A stretch of DNA of 64,000 bases from Candidatus Nanopelagicales bacterium (GTDB taxonomy: Bacteria > Actinomycetota > Actinomycetes > S36-B12), in the NCBI GenBank assembly GCA_018401415.1, contig JAGYKV010000017.1:907730-971729 (forward strand), given 5' to 3'. Below are positions 47,439 to 59,703 of this stretch, one piece after another. A program made the position numbers and the translations under genes. Position 1 is the first letter of the stretch. Every line of letters begins with the position of its first letter. The notes beneath the pieces are model-generated. The model was not told the origin of the DNA, did no database searches, and saw nothing but the letters and a program-made list of their open reading frames with translations.

Positions 47439-48158
47439 ATGGAAACTGAGCAAAATATTGACCGGATTCTTGTGGTCACCGCCCACCCCGACGATGTCGA
47501 TTTTGGGGCTGGTGGCACGGTTCGCAAGTGGGTCGAATCAGGAATTCATGTTTCCTACTGCATTTGCACGGACGGCGATGCTGGCGGTGCCGATCCAAAT
47601 GTGCCCCGGAGTGAGATTCCCGATATTCGCCGTCGGGAACAAACCGAAGCCGGCAAAGCACTGGGTGTGACCGATATTCATTTTTTGGGTTACAAAGATG
47701 GTGACCTTCACGTCACCCAAGATCTGCGTCGCGATATCAGTCGAGTGATTCGGCAGGTGAAACCCCAACGGTTACTCATGCAATCCCCCGAACGCAATTG
47801 GGATCGGATCTATTCATCTCACCCAGATCACCTAGCAGCGGGAGAAGCTGCCATCTTCGCGGTCTACCCGGATGCGCGCAATCCATTTGCGCACCCGGTA
47901 CTTCTGCAAGATGAAGGACTGGATGCATGGACGGTGGATGAGGTGTGGGTCATGGGATCACCCGAAGTCAATCATTATGAAAATGTCACGCAGTTCTTCC
48001 CAAATAAGCTCGAGGCACTTCAGGCACACGAATCACAAACGGGCCACATGGAAGACCTTGAAGGAAGAATTCGCCACTGGATGACTGCAACGGCAGCCGA
48101 AGCTGGTTTACCCGAAGGCGAACTCGCCGAGAGTTTTAGAGTGGTGAATACCGCTTAA
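47439..48158 (+). CDS. PIG-L family deacetylase
   Basis: A 239-residue zinc-dependent N-deacetylase of the LmbE/MshB/Mca group. VVTAHPDDVDFGAGGTV carries the metal-binding HPDD, and SSHPDHLAAGEAA the third histidine. In actinobacteria such enzymes act in mycothiol synthesis or detoxification, but substrate cannot be assigned from this sequence. GAGGAA precedes the ATG at 47439. It is divergent from the peptidase gene. Confidence 0.88.
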   Translation: METEQNIDRILVVTAHPDDVDFGAGGTVRKWVESGIHVSYCICTDGDAGGADPNVPRSEIPDIRRREQTEAGKALGVTDIHFLGYKDGDLHVTQDLRRDISRVIRQVKPQRLLMQSPERNWDRIYSSHPDHLAAGEAAIFAVYPDARNPFAHPVLLQDEGLDAWTVDEVWVMGSPEVNHYENVTQFFPNKLEALQAHESQTGHMEDLEGRIRHWMTATAAEAGLPEGELAESFRVVNTA

Positions 48159-48166
48159 GCCGAGGC

Positions 48167-48522
48167 TCAGGTCCACAGAACGGCAATAAAAATATTTGCG
48201 ATCGACAGTGCGCCAATGGCTCCCCAAAAAGCAACCTGAGGGGGCGACTTTTTCGACCAATGAAAGCCAATACGGTGATGATCACGGTGAATGCGAGTTT
48301 CACAGTTATCTTGGCCGTGTCTATTTCGCCGTATCCGTCGTATGCGCCACTTTCCACCAGTCCCACCAAGGCCAGACCGGTCACCAACTGAACCAGCGCG
48401 CCGTGCCACATGGCCGGATTGACGCCCTTTGCAGAACTTTTCATTTGCACTAGGAAGCCACCCACCAGACTGGCCAGACCGAGAAAATGAAGTACGACAA
48501 TCAGATTAAAAACGAGTTCCAT
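48167..48522 (-). pseudogene. Four-helix membrane protein with a one-base frameshift
   Basis: The frame from 48522 gives three helices (FNLIVVLHFLGLASLVGGFL, ALVQLVTGLALVGLVES, TVKLAFTVIITVLAFIG). Sense then continues in another frame as SPPQVAFWGAIGALSIANIF and a TGA at 48167-48169. The frames join if the TTTTT run near 48250 regains one base, giving GRKKSPPQVAFW. The repaired product is about 118 residues. Similar small membrane proteins occur near guaA in other actinobacteria, to my recollection. Function unknown. Confidence 0.65.
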
Positions 48523-48580
48523 GTGGGCACAATACCTTGGAAATCACTCATTCCCACTCGGGCTCGCTACGTCGTGTGGA

Positions 48581-50152
48581 TTACTCCCACTCGATTGTCC
48601 CCGGTGGTTTGCTGGTCACATCCAGCGTCACGCGATTCACCTCGGGGACCTCGTTGGTGATTCGGTTGGAGATCTTGGCAATAAGGTCGTATGGCAGTCG
48701 GGACCAGTCAGCGGTCATGGCATCTTCACTGGACACCGGACGCAAGACAATGGGGTGACCGTATGTGCGACCATCGCCTTGGACACCAACACTGCGAACA
48801 TCGGCTAGAAGCACAACCGGGAATTGCCATACATCGCGATCAAGACCCGCAGCCGAAAGTTCCTGGCGCGCAATGAGATCCGCGCGCCGGAGTATGTCAA
48901 GACGTGGTTCATCGACCGCACCAATAATGCGAATTGCAAGACCGGGGCCAGGGAAAGGATGCCGCCACACGATTTCGGGTGGTAGTCCCAAATCAAGCCC
49001 CACCTGACGAACTTCATCTTTAAACAGAGTGCGCAGCGGTTCCACGAGAGTGAATTCAAGATCCGCTGGCAGGCCACCCACATTGTGATGGCTCTTGATA
49101 TTTGCTGTGCCAGATCCTCCACCTGACTCGACCACATCCGGATACAAAGTTCCTTGAACGAGAAACTCGACCTTTTCACCGTGGGTGCCAGCATCGGCAA
49201 CCACCCGAGCGGCAGCATCCTCGAAAACCCGAATGAATTCGCGACCAATGATTTTGCGTTTGGTTTCGGGATCACTTACGCCGGCAAGTGCGGAAAGGAA
49301 TCTTTCCCGAGCATCAACCACCACCAGATTGATTCCCGTTGCGGCAACATAGTCGGTCTCAACCTGTTCTGCTTCGCCTGCGCGCAAAAGTCCATGGTCA
49401 ACAAATACGCAGGTAAGTTGATCGCCAACAGCTTTATGCACCAATGCGGCCGCGACTGCGGAATCAACACCGCCCGATAAACCGCAAATCACGCGTGAAG
49501 ACCCCACGGTATTGGCAATCAATGCCACCTGTTCTTCGATGACATTCGACATTGTCCAATTCGGTTCACACCCAGCAACCTGCACAAGGAAGTTTGTCAG
49601 AACTGTTTGACCGTGTTCTGAATGCAATACCTCTGGGTGGAACTGCACACCCGCTTGCCGAGATTCCATGTTCTCAAAAGCAGCAATCGGCGCACCCGCA
49701 CTCACCGCACACACCTGAAAATTCGCCGGCTCCTGATGAACGGCGTCACCATGGGACATCCAGACGGAAATATTGGCTGGCACTCCGTCAAAAATCACGG
49801 AATCGCGAGCATTGAGATCGGTGCGGCCGTACTCGCTGGTACCGGTGCGGGCAACTTCCCCTCCGAGTGCTTGGGCCATGAGTTGGAAGCCATAGCAAAT
49901 ACCAAAAACCGGGATCCCTAGGTCGAGAATCGAGTTATCAAAACTGGGCGCTCCGGGGGCATAAACGCTGGACGGTCCACCACTGAAAATAATTGCAGAT
50001 GGTTTCTTGGCGAGCACCTGATCCGGTGTGATCGAATGCGGGACTATCTCTGAGTAGATATCTGCCTCGCGAACCCTGCGGGCAATGAGTTGGGCGTATT
50101 GCGCACCAAAGTCAACGACAAGAACCGGACCTGTCGGATTCGGATTCACCAC
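48581..50152 (-). CDS. guaA: GMP synthase (glutamine-hydrolysing)
   Basis: A 523-residue enzyme making GMP from XMP. The amidotransferase domain has [16 protein letters not shown] (catalytic Cys) and [12 protein letters not shown] (His-x-Glu); the ATP pyrophosphatase domain has [18 protein letters not shown] (PP-loop); the C-terminal dimerisation domain ends [13 protein letters not shown]. It works with GuaB encoded 3 kb away. Confidence 0.97.
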   Translation of the reverse strand: MVNPNPTGPVLVVDFGAQYAQLIARRVREADIYSEIVPHSITPDQVLAKKPSAIIFSGGPSSVYAPGAPSFDNSILDLGIPVFGICYGFQLMAQALGGEVARTGTSEYGRTDLNARDSVIFDGVPANISVWMSHGDAVHQEPANFQVCAVSAGAPIAAFENMESRQAGVQFHPEVLHSEHGQTVLTNFLVQVAGCEPNWTMSNVIEEQVALIANTVGSSRVICGLSGGVDSAVAAALVHKAVGDQLTCVFVDHGLLRAGEAEQVETDYVAATGINLVVVDARERFLSALAGVSDPETKRKIIGREFIRVFEDAAARVVADAGTHGEKVEFLVQGTLYPDVVESGGGSGTANIKSHHNVGGLPADLEFTLVEPLRTLFKDEVRQVGLDLGLPPEIVWRHPFPGPGLAIRIIGAVDEPRLDILRRADLIARQELSAAGLDRDVWQFPVVLLADVRSVGVQGDGRTYGHPIVLRPVSSEDAMTADWSRLPYDLIAKISNRITNEVPEVNRVTLDVTSKPPGTIEWE

Positions 50153-50174
50153 TGCCCCAGCCTAGTGAAGTCAC

Positions 50175-50400
50175 TCACGAGGAAAAGGCGCCGAGCAAGA
50201 GGAAACCGGCGATCAGGGCTAGATAGATCAGACCGCCAATTATGAAGGCGGCGAGGGAGAACCGTCTGGATCTGGTGGAGGCCCGCATGGCCGCCGATGT
50301 CTCCCCCGCATTCACCGCGGATTGACACCTCATGCTGAAAACCAGAGCCACAATTCCAAGGGGAGGAAAAAGAATGCAGCCGCGACACTTGAGCGCACAA
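50175..50400 (-). pseudogene. Dispanin/CD225-like small membrane protein, frameshifted
   Basis: From the GTG at 50400 the frame reads VRSSVAAAFFFLP; sense then continues one frame over as LGIVALVFSMRCQSAVNAGE, a polar loop with basic STRSRRFSLA, and a second helix AAFIIGGLIYLALIAGFLLL, ending at a TGA at 50175. Two helices around a charged loop with the sequence pattern PLGI(V/P)ALVFS is the CD225/dispanin layout. The frames join if the CCCC run near 50355 (GGGG on the plus strand) has one more base. The repaired product is about 75 residues. Function in bacteria is unknown. Confidence 0.55.
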
Positions 50401-50521
50401 AGTGCGGGGATGTATCGGTGACCACGTCGAAACTCTATTGGATTGTCCGGTCGGGCAAATAGATGGCAGCGTTCTCTGGTCTGAACTAGTGGAACGGACC
50501 TCTCAATTTCTCGCGCGATAT

Positions 50522-52051
50522 TTAGCGCCAGCCAATTTTTTTCATGATGCTCACTGAGCGTGTGAGTAACTCACCCCACACTTGATCTGAAAGCCCAAAT
50601 GGTGGACCGAACCCAAGAGCATGCTGGGTCGCAATGTTTTGACCCTCGGTGTACTGCAGGATTCCAGCGAGTCCATGCCTTCTGCCTAAGCCTGACTCGC
50701 CGAAACCACCCATGGGAGCGGACATGGTCGACCAAGCGGTTGCATAGCCTTCATTGATGTTGACCGTCCCCGCGCGCAACTGCCGTGCCACTCCCAGTGC
50801 AACTTTGCGGTCGCGGGAAATCACACTCGCATTGAGGCCGAAGACCGTGTCATTGGCTTTGGTGATCGCTTCGCGATCAGATGCAAAGGACTCCACCGCA
50901 ACGACCGGCCCAAATGTCTCCTGGCGACACACGCGCATCGATTCACTCACGCCTGTCAAAATCGTGGGCGCAATGGTGGAGTTCCCGGTGATATTTCCGC
51001 CGGTATGCACGGTGGCTCCGTTGTCAATGGCATCGGAAATGAATGCTTGAACACTCTGCGCATGTTGTGCACTAATGAGCGGACCGTAGTCACTACCCCA
51101 CCCAATTCCCGTTCCCTCGACCAAGGCTTTGGTGCGTTGAATAAACTCCGCTAAAAACTGCTGATGGATGAGTTCGTGCACGTATAGACGCTCGATCGAA
51201 ATGCACAACTGGCCCGTGTTGTTAAAGCATGCGCGTACTGCAATATCCGCTGCCTTGGCAATATCGGCATCCGCACGAATGATCATGGCATTCTTCCCAC
51301 CGAGCTCCAGGGATGCCCCAATCAGTCGTTGACCACATTGCGCTGCCACGATCCGGCCCACCGCTGTGGAGCCCGTGAACATCAGGTAATTCACCTCGTT
51401 GATTAACGGGGTGCCCAGGTCGCGACCATCTCCGATCACAATGCCAAAGAGGCCCCTGGGCAGACCGGACTGCATCAACAGCTCAGACATGTAGAGGGCC
51501 GTCAGCGAGGTGAGCGGATCTGGCTTGATCACAACGCCATTGCCGGCAAGGAGTGCCGGAATGGCATCGCTGACCGACAGGGTGAGCGGGTAGTTCCACG
51601 GCGAGATAATTCCCACAACGCCTACGGGAACATGACGCTCAATTGCCGAAATGAGACCGGGAAATGCCCCCATGTGCTTGCGCTCTTTTAAGACACCCAG
51701 ACACCGGGCGTAGTAGCGAGCATTCAGTGCAACATCGAGGAGTTCCTCGTTCGCATCTTTGCGCGGCTTTCCGGTCTCCCATTGAATGAGATCTAGGACC
51801 TGATCGCGATTACGCAACAGCAGATCATGAAAGCGCAGGAAGATTCGCGCCCTGCTGCGAAGTGATGTATCGGCCCACGCAACCTGTGCTGACCGCGCGG
51901 TGGAAACCGCGGTGGAAACATCTGCGGGAGTAGAAAGTTCGAGTGAGTAAAGATCTTGCCCGAATGGAGATACCACCGTAAATTTCTCACCACTGGTGGC
52001 CGTGGCACAAGCACGTGCTTTGGCCCAGTACGGCGCTTTTTCGAGGATCAT
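50522..52051 (-). CDS. Succinic semialdehyde dehydrogenase, GabD2-type
   Basis: A 509-residue aldehyde dehydrogenase. ISPWNYPLTLSVSDAIPALL (cofactor site), ASLELGGKNAMIIRADADI (general-base Glu) and NNTGQLCISIERLYV (catalytic Cys) are intact; CRQETFGPVVAVESF is the family motif. It resembles mycobacterial GabD2-type enzymes more than the one at 24991-26436, so the genome has two different semialdehyde dehydrogenases. It lies 13 bases downstream of guaB3 and may be cotranscribed with guaB-guaB3. Confidence 0.82.
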   Translation of the reverse strand: MILEKAPYWAKARACATATSGEKFTVVSPFGQDLYSLELSTPADVSTAVSTARSAQVAWADTSLRSRARIFLRFHDLLLRNRDQVLDLIQWETGKPRKDANEELLDVALNARYYARCLGVLKERKHMGAFPGLISAIERHVPVGVVGIISPWNYPLTLSVSDAIPALLAGNGVVIKPDPLTSLTALYMSELLMQSGLPRGLFGIVIGDGRDLGTPLINEVNYLMFTGSTAVGRIVAAQCGQRLIGASLELGGKNAMIIRADADIAKAADIAVRACFNNTGQLCISIERLYVHELIHQQFLAEFIQRTKALVEGTGIGWGSDYGPLISAQHAQSVQAFISDAIDNGATVHTGGNITGNSTIAPTILTGVSESMRVCRQETFGPVVAVESFASDREAITKANDTVFGLNASVISRDRKVALGVARQLRAGTVNINEGYATAWSTMSAPMGGFGESGLGRRHGLAGILQYTEGQNIATQHALGFGPPFGLSDQVWGELLTRSVSIMKKIGWR

Positions 52052-52064
52052 GCCAATAGAGAAA

Positions 52065-53180
52065 TCATGACGCAGAAATAATCATTTCCACTCGTTGGAA
52101 TTCCTTCAAATCACTGTAGCCCGTGGTGGCCATTGCCTTTCGCAATGCGCCCACAAGATTCATGGTGCCGTCACCACGCGTTGCCGGGCCGTTGAGGACC
52201 TGGTCAATGGACCCCACCTGTTTCATGGCGTGCCTCTCCCCTCGCGGCAAATTGGGGTGCCACGCCTCTGAACCCCAGTGCGTGCCCCCACCGGGTGCAT
52301 TCGTGGCGCGCGCCAGCACCGAACCGATCATGGCTGCGTCGGCACCGCAAGCAAATGCTTTCACAATGTCACCGCTGTTACCCATGGAACCGTCGGCAAT
52401 GACATGGACATAGCGCCCACCGGACTCATCTAGATAATCGCGTCGGGCGGATGCGACATCGGCAATTGCCGTGGCCATGGGCACCCGTACGCCGAGCACT
52501 TCTGCGGTCGTATGACTGGAACCGCCCCCGAAACCAACCAACACGCCCGCCGCTCCTGTTCGCATCAGGTGTAGGGCCGCCTGAGCGGTTGCGCACCCGC
52601 CAACAATTACCGGAACATCGAGATCGTGAATATAACTCTTCAGGTTGAGTGCCTCACCGTTCGCCGATACATGCTCCGCAGAGACCGTGGTCCCACGAAT
52701 CACCATGATCTCCGCGCCCGCACCCACCGCAATGGGGGCCAATTCTGGCGTTCCTTGGGGTGACACGGCCACGGAAACGGTGATTCCCGATTCCTTCAAC
52801 TGACCAACCCGTTCCTTGATCAGACCATGGTCTACGGGCTTCTCGGAATACAACTTTTGTAGAAGTTCGGTGGCTTCGCTGTGATCAACCTGAGCAATTT
52901 GACGCAATAACAGACTGGGGTCGGGATAACGAGTCCAGAGACCTTCAATATTGAGAACCGCCAAAGCTCCATTTCGGGCAATTGCCTGAGCACTGTCAGG
53001 TGACACGACTGAATCCATGGGGGCGGCAATGAACGGAGTGTCAAACTTGTAGGCATCAATGGCCCAACTGGTGGAGACCTCGGAGGCATCGCGGGTGCGA
53101 CGGTGAGGTGCGACGGCTACTTCATCGAATGAATACCCGCGGCGACCCTGTTTTGATCCCCCGATTACAACATCGACCAC
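52065..53180 (-). CDS. guaB3: GuaB3 family IMP-dehydrogenase-related protein
   Basis: The 371 residues match the IMP dehydrogenase barrel without CBS domains. The loop that carries the catalytic cysteine in GuaB (SICTT) reads GFGGGSSHTTAEVLGV here, with His instead of Cys, as is usual for GuaB3 proteins, so IMP dehydrogenase activity is doubtful. GTG start three bases after the guaB stop: one transcript. Relatives may act in purine base/nucleotide balance; the function here is not established. Confidence 0.88.
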   Translation of the reverse strand: MVDVVIGGSKQGRRGYSFDEVAVAPHRRTRDASEVSTSWAIDAYKFDTPFIAAPMDSVVSPDSAQAIARNGALAVLNIEGLWTRYPDPSLLLRQIAQVDHSEATELLQKLYSEKPVDHGLIKERVGQLKESGITVSVAVSPQGTPELAPIAVGAGAEIMVIRGTTVSAEHVSANGEALNLKSYIHDLDVPVIVGGCATAQAALHLMRTGAAGVLVGFGGGSSHTTAEVLGVRVPMATAIADVASARRDYLDESGGRYVHVIADGSMGNSGDIVKAFACGADAAMIGSVLARATNAPGGGTHWGSEAWHPNLPRGERHAMKQVGSIDQVLNGPATRGDGTMNLVGALRKAMATTGYSDLKEFQRVEMIISAS

Positions 53181-53182
53181 AA

Positions 53183-54733
<1,551 letters not shown>

Positions 54734-54746
54734 TTAGTCCCTCGCG

Positions 54747-55766
54747 TTACCCGGAACAGACTGCCCGCTGGATCACGGAGGTTGCGCTCTCCAGATCCAT
54801 GATCCGCTCCACCCGCGACGGCGATTTGCCCACCCACCCGGGCCCACCAACGACAATGCGAGCCGCCGGCCGCGTTACCGGAAGGCGCTCCAATTCAGCG
54901 AGATCGGTCGGACCAATTTGTGACCAGATGAACACCGCGGAAGGGCCTGTTTTCGTGATCGCCTCACCCAACGGATCAATGGGTAGCCCTGAGCCAATCA
55001 TGAGGGTGCGAATATTCACTTCTGCCAGCGCTGCTGCCAGTGCCCACAGGGGAAGTTGATGTCGCTCATTGTTCGCACCCGCCAACATCACCGGGCGCGG
55101 GTTGATGAAGGTGGTCGTGTTGTTGACAATTGAACCCAGGGCCGAGGCCACCGTGGAACTCAGAACATGTTCAATATCGATGCCCTTGCCTGAGGACTGC
55201 CATCGCTCACCCACCCCGCGTAACACCGGAACAATAAGTTCATTCCAGGTGGGGATTACTCCGTTGTGGCCGATACCACGACAGATCAGCTCTTGGCACG
55301 CTTGTGCATCTAGTGCGGTCGCCGCACGAGCGAGCCCCTTGGCTCCTTGATCTGCTCCCGGCGTGGCCACCACATTGCCGCCGCCCACCGGAATCTTCGT
55401 GGACACGCTGGCAGCTTCATCGGCACTGCAGATCGAGACTATTGACCGGGTCGTGGCTACCGAATACTCCTCGGTGATTACCAGGGTGAGGGCTTGTTGA
55501 GCGGCTTCGGCGGCAGGGACCCCCGCTACCACGAGTGAGCGCATGTACTCCAGCCTGGCGAGGTCTGATGACACATAACGTCGATGGCTGCCTTCTTTGT
55601 GAGCAGACGGCCCTAGGCCGTAGCGCCGATCCCAGGTGCGAAGCGTTGCAGGTGCCACCCCTAGTCGGCGGGCAACCACCGAGACGGTGAGGGCCAACTC
55701 TCCAGGCAGGTCAATCGGGTCGACCACGGCATTGGCGGAAACTGGCACCCGCCAAGTGTGCTCCAT
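54747..55766 (-). CDS. MerR regulator with B12-photoreceptor-like C-terminus
   Basis: A 339-residue protein. Residues about 25-95 are a MerR helix-turn-helix (LTVSVVARRLGVAPATLRTW, RRYGLGPSAHKEGSHRRY). The middle helical domain contains W-x9-EH (RWQSSGKGIDIEHVLSS), the signature of the light-sensing cap domain of CarH/LitR regulators. The last third looks like a cobalamin-binding Rossmann fold (VMLAGANNERHQLPLWALAA) with a His in the ligand position, though the usual Gly after it is Pro. I start at the ATG at 55766; the open frame reaches 55811. It is divergent from whiB, so it may control whiB or itself. Confidence 0.8.
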   Translation of the reverse strand: MEHTWRVPVSANAVVDPIDLPGELALTVSVVARRLGVAPATLRTWDRRYGLGPSAHKEGSHRRYVSSDLARLEYMRSLVVAGVPAAEAAQQALTLVITEEYSVATTRSIVSICSADEAASVSTKIPVGGGNVVATPGADQGAKGLARAATALDAQACQELICRGIGHNGVIPTWNELIVPVLRGVGERWQSSGKGIDIEHVLSSTVASALGSIVNNTTTFINPRPVMLAGANNERHQLPLWALAAALAEVNIRTLMIGSGLPIDPLGEAITKTGPSAVFIWSQIGPTDLAELERLPVTRPAARIVVGGPGWVGKSPSRVERIMDLESATSVIQRAVCSG

Positions 55767-55803
55767 CTCACTCTTTTCCGCATTTTGAAATAGGTGGGGG
55801 GAC

Positions 55804-55833
55804 TTGACCAACCTTTGACGCGCTTTGTATAGT
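55804..55833 (+). promoter_or_regulatory. Candidate whiB promoter
   Basis: TTGACC at 55804-55809 and TATAGT at 55828-55833 are separated by 18 bases, a good match to a housekeeping sigma-factor promoter, 54 bases upstream of the whiB ATG. Just downstream, TCGGAA-A-TTCCGA at 55852-55864 is an inverted repeat that could be an operator overlapping the transcript start region. Confidence 0.55.
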
Positions 55834-55887
55834 TACGTCATTGGGCAAAATTCGGAAATTCCGATCCCATGACCAAGGAGAAACGCC

Positions 55888-56208
55888 ATGGCTGATATCT
55901 CTCGCCTCCCCGGACCCAATGCCGATATTTGGGATTGGCAAATGATCGGCCTATGTCGCGGCGAAGATCCCAATATCTTTTTCCACCCTGAAGGCGAACG
56001 CGGCCCAGCCCGAGCCAACCGAGAGGCCGCTGCCAAGGCAATATGCGCCGCCTGCCCGGTCAAAGTTCAGTGTGCGGCCCACGCCCTTGCCGTGCGCGAA
56101 CCCTATGGCGTGTGGGGTGGGCTCAGCGAAGATGAACGCGAAGCAATTTATGCGGGTCGCGGTTCCGATGTCCTGGGTATCGGCGCCCTCAGCGCAACCG
56201 CGAGTTAA
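55888..56208 (+). CDS. WhiB-family iron-sulfur regulator (WhiB3/WhiD-like by position)
   Basis: A 106-residue WhiB protein. Four cysteines for the [4Fe-4S] cluster are in GLCRGED, AKAICAACPVKVQC (CxxC...C), and the turn motif GVWGGLSEDER follows, as in all Wbl proteins; they bind the primary sigma factor and DNA. AAGGAG precedes the ATG. The place between guaB and groEL is that of whiB3 in mycobacteria (whiD in Streptomyces), which supports, but does not prove, orthology. A strong hairpin follows it. Confidence 0.93.
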   Translation: MADISRLPGPNADIWDWQMIGLCRGEDPNIFFHPEGERGPARANREAAAKAICAACPVKVQCAAHALAVREPYGVWGGLSEDEREAIYAGRGSDVLGIGALSATAS

Positions 56209-56220
56209 TCTGCAAATACC

Positions 56221-56266
56221 TAATGAGTAAGGGGCGTCTCCAGAAGGAGACGCCCCTTACTCATTA
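56221..56266. terminator. Perfect 21-bp stem between whiB and groEL
   Basis: Bases 56221-56241 and 56246-56266 are perfect reverse complements around the loop AGAA. The GC-rich core (GGGGCGTCTCC) is flanked by AT-rich arms (TAATGAGTAA), so on each strand the stem ends in an A/T-rich tract. It sits between convergent genes and should terminate both. Confidence 0.9.
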
Positions 56267-56281
56267 GCTTCGAGTTATTGG

Positions 56282-57913
<1,632 letters not shown>

Positions 57914-57945
57914 TTACACCTTTGTCTTGTGAGTTTCATTTGGTA

Positions 57946-57981
57946 GTGAGCCCCGCGCTCCCGAAGGAAGGCGGGGCTCAC
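57946..57981 (-). promoter_or_regulatory. Hairpin in the groES-groEL gap
   Basis: GTGAGCCCCGC and GCGGGGCTCAC form a perfect 11-bp stem with a 14-base loop, 36 bases before groEL and 30 bases after groES. There is no T-run on the transcribed strand, so it is more likely an RNA-processing or stability element that sets the groES/groEL ratio than a full terminator. Confidence 0.65.
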
Positions 57982-58010
57982 CAGAGTGCTGAGAGAACAA
58001 CAGCGGGGAA

Positions 58011-58310
58011 CTACTTCTCCACGATCGCGAGAACATCTCGCGCCGAGAGCAGGAGGTATTCCTCGTTGTTGTACTTGACTTCGGTACCGCCGTACTTGCT
58101 GTAAATGACAACGTCTCCGACCTTGATATCAAGGGGGATGCGCTTCTCGCCATCTTCATCAAAACGACCTGGGCCGACCGCTAGAACCTTGCCCTCCTGG
58201 GGCTTTTCCTTTGCGGTGTCAGGGATAACTAGTCCCGAGGCAGTAGTTTGCTCTGCTTCGAGAGTTTGCACCAAAATACGATCTTCTAACGGCTTTATGG
58301 AAACCGACAC
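58011..58310 (-). CDS. groES: Co-chaperonin GroES
   Basis: The 99-residue lid of Gro[22 protein letters not shown] begins it, the mobile loop is [19 protein letters not shown], and [20 protein letters not shown] is the roof and core. First gene of groESL; two CIRCE operators lie 59 to 130 bases upstream. Confidence 0.97.
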   Translation of the reverse strand: MSVSIKPLEDRILVQTLEAEQTTASGLVIPDTAKEKPQEGKVLAVGPGRFDEDGEKRIPLDIKVGDVVIYSKYGGTEVKYNNEEYLLLSARDVLAIVEK

Positions 58311-58368
58311 GGTTATGTCCTCCGGTACGTCGGCGCCCGCTGTTTAGGCGGACAACGGCTTGGAATAA

Positions 58369-58395
58369 TTGGCACTCACATGGTGAGAGTGCCAA
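58369..58395. promoter_or_regulatory. CIRCE operator 1 (HrcA site)
   Basis: TTGGCACTC-N9-GAGTGCCAA is a perfect 9-9-9 inverted repeat of the CIRCE type, 59 bases upstream of groES. CIRCE is bound by the heat-shock repressor HrcA. hrcA is not in the window. Confidence 0.92.
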
Positions 58396-58413
58396 GTGAA
58401 GGTTACGCAACGG

Positions 58414-58440
58414 TTAGCACTCTGTCAAGTTGAGTGCCAA
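58414..58440. promoter_or_regulatory. CIRCE operator 2 (HrcA site)
   Basis: TTAGCACTC-N9-GAGTGCCAA matches the CIRCE consensus with one arm mismatch. It lies 18 bases beyond CIRCE 1, and 45 bases before the divergent methyltransferase start at 58486, so HrcA could affect both directions. Confidence 0.92.
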
Positions 58441-58485
58441 CCACGTGCCGAAATCCCGCATCCAGAACGCGCGTAGGCTCCCCCC

Positions 58486-59703
58486 ATGTCGGACTTCAGC
58501 CCCATTCTGAACCTGATTGCTCAGGTGGAGGAGCTGATGGGCAAGGACCCAAATCCAGGAGCCGAGTTGGCCGTAATCACCACCCTTCGAGCCCGAGGCC
58601 ATCACCCGGACACGGTGCGGGCCGCGCTGGAACAGGTCACCTTGCGGCACAAACTCGACCACTGGTGGCCAACTGACTGGATGCTCACCCGCGATGGTGC
58701 CGAAGCGGCCAGCCACCCGCTGGTCGCTGAATTCCACGCCCGGGTGATCAGTGGGATTCTCGAAAAGGCCGGGATCGATCAGATCGTGGATCTGGGAGCT
58801 GGAATTGGATCTGATAGTTACGCCCTGGCCGAACAAGGATTAACCGTCACAGCGTGGGAGCGTGACCAGCGAACCACTGATTACCTCTCGCACAATCTCC
58901 GACACTTTGCCAATGCAACCGTGATGTTCGGTAGTAGCGACCTGATGGAATTTGGTGCCCCCGCATACTTCGTTGACCCGGCCCGTCGCAGTGGTGCTCG
59001 AACCCCAGATGGCAGTAGGGCCCTGCCCGAGCGCGATCCGGAGCGTTGGTCTCCGCCACTCTCAGCGGTCATTGATCGCAGTCGCTCCGCAATCGTGTTC
59101 ATGAAAGCGGCGCCCGCATTTGAGCCACCGAAGGAATGGACCCGTTATTGCATCAGTGTCAATCGAACACTGATTGAGATGTTTACCACGAACGCTTCAC
59201 CACTTAACTCCGATTCCAAAAACTTCGCCGTCATGATTGACACAACCTTGCGGGTAACGGTTGAAATTGCTGAAAAACGATTACCTGAGGAGTCTTCGAC
59301 TCCCGCTTTCGAAATCGGGGGCTGCGTCTACGAAGTGGATCCGGCAATTTACCGAGCAGGGTTACAGCGGCAGGTCGCCACGGAACTTGGTCTGTGCACA
59401 TTAGGCAATAAAGGAATGTGGCTCACGGGGAGTCAACTCGATCAGGCACCTACCTATCTGCGAATGTTCACGGTCCACTCGGTCGCTCCCATTAAGGACC
59501 TTGCCGAGCAGGTGGCGCACACCCCCGGTGTTGCCATCAAAAACAGGGATTCACATTTGGAGTCAACAGTCTTGCGCACAGCCAGTAAAAAACCCGATCA
59601 CAATAGGTGGGCGGTGGTGGTGACAAACCTCAAAGGCGAAGATGTGGGAATTTTGGTCAGTCGTGAATCGGCTACAGGAGAACCTGAGCAATCGGCAGGG
59701 TAG
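58486..59703 (+). CDS. SAM-dependent methyltransferase with THUMP-like C-terminus
   Basis: A 405-residue class I methyltransferase. [20 protein letters not shown] is the SAM-binding glycine loop and VTAWERD the acidic strand end; [17 protein letters not shown] is the catalytic-type DPxR motif seen in this actinobacterial group. The C-terminal 140 residues match the THUMP-like domain family. An RNA substrate is likely but unproven. It is divergent from groES and overlaps tsaD by 32 bases on the other strand. Confidence 0.82.
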   Translation: MSDFSPILNLIAQVEELMGKDPNPGAELAVITTLRARGHHPDTVRAALEQVTLRHKLDHWWPTDWMLTRDGAEAASHPLVAEFHARVISGILEKAGIDQIVDLGAGIGSDSYALAEQGLTVTAWERDQRTTDYLSHNLRHFANATVMFGSSDLMEFGAPAYFVDPARRSGARTPDGSRALPERDPERWSPPLSAVIDRSRSAIVFMKAAPAFEPPKEWTRYCISVNRTLIEMFTTNASPLNSDSKNFAVMIDTTLRVTVEIAEKRLPEESSTPAFEIGGCVYEVDPAIYRAGLQRQVATELGLCTLGNKGMWLTGSQLDQAPTYLRMFTVHSVAPIKDLAEQVAHTPGVAIKNRDSHLESTVLRTASKKPDHNRWAVVVTNLKGEDVGILVSRESATGEPEQSAG

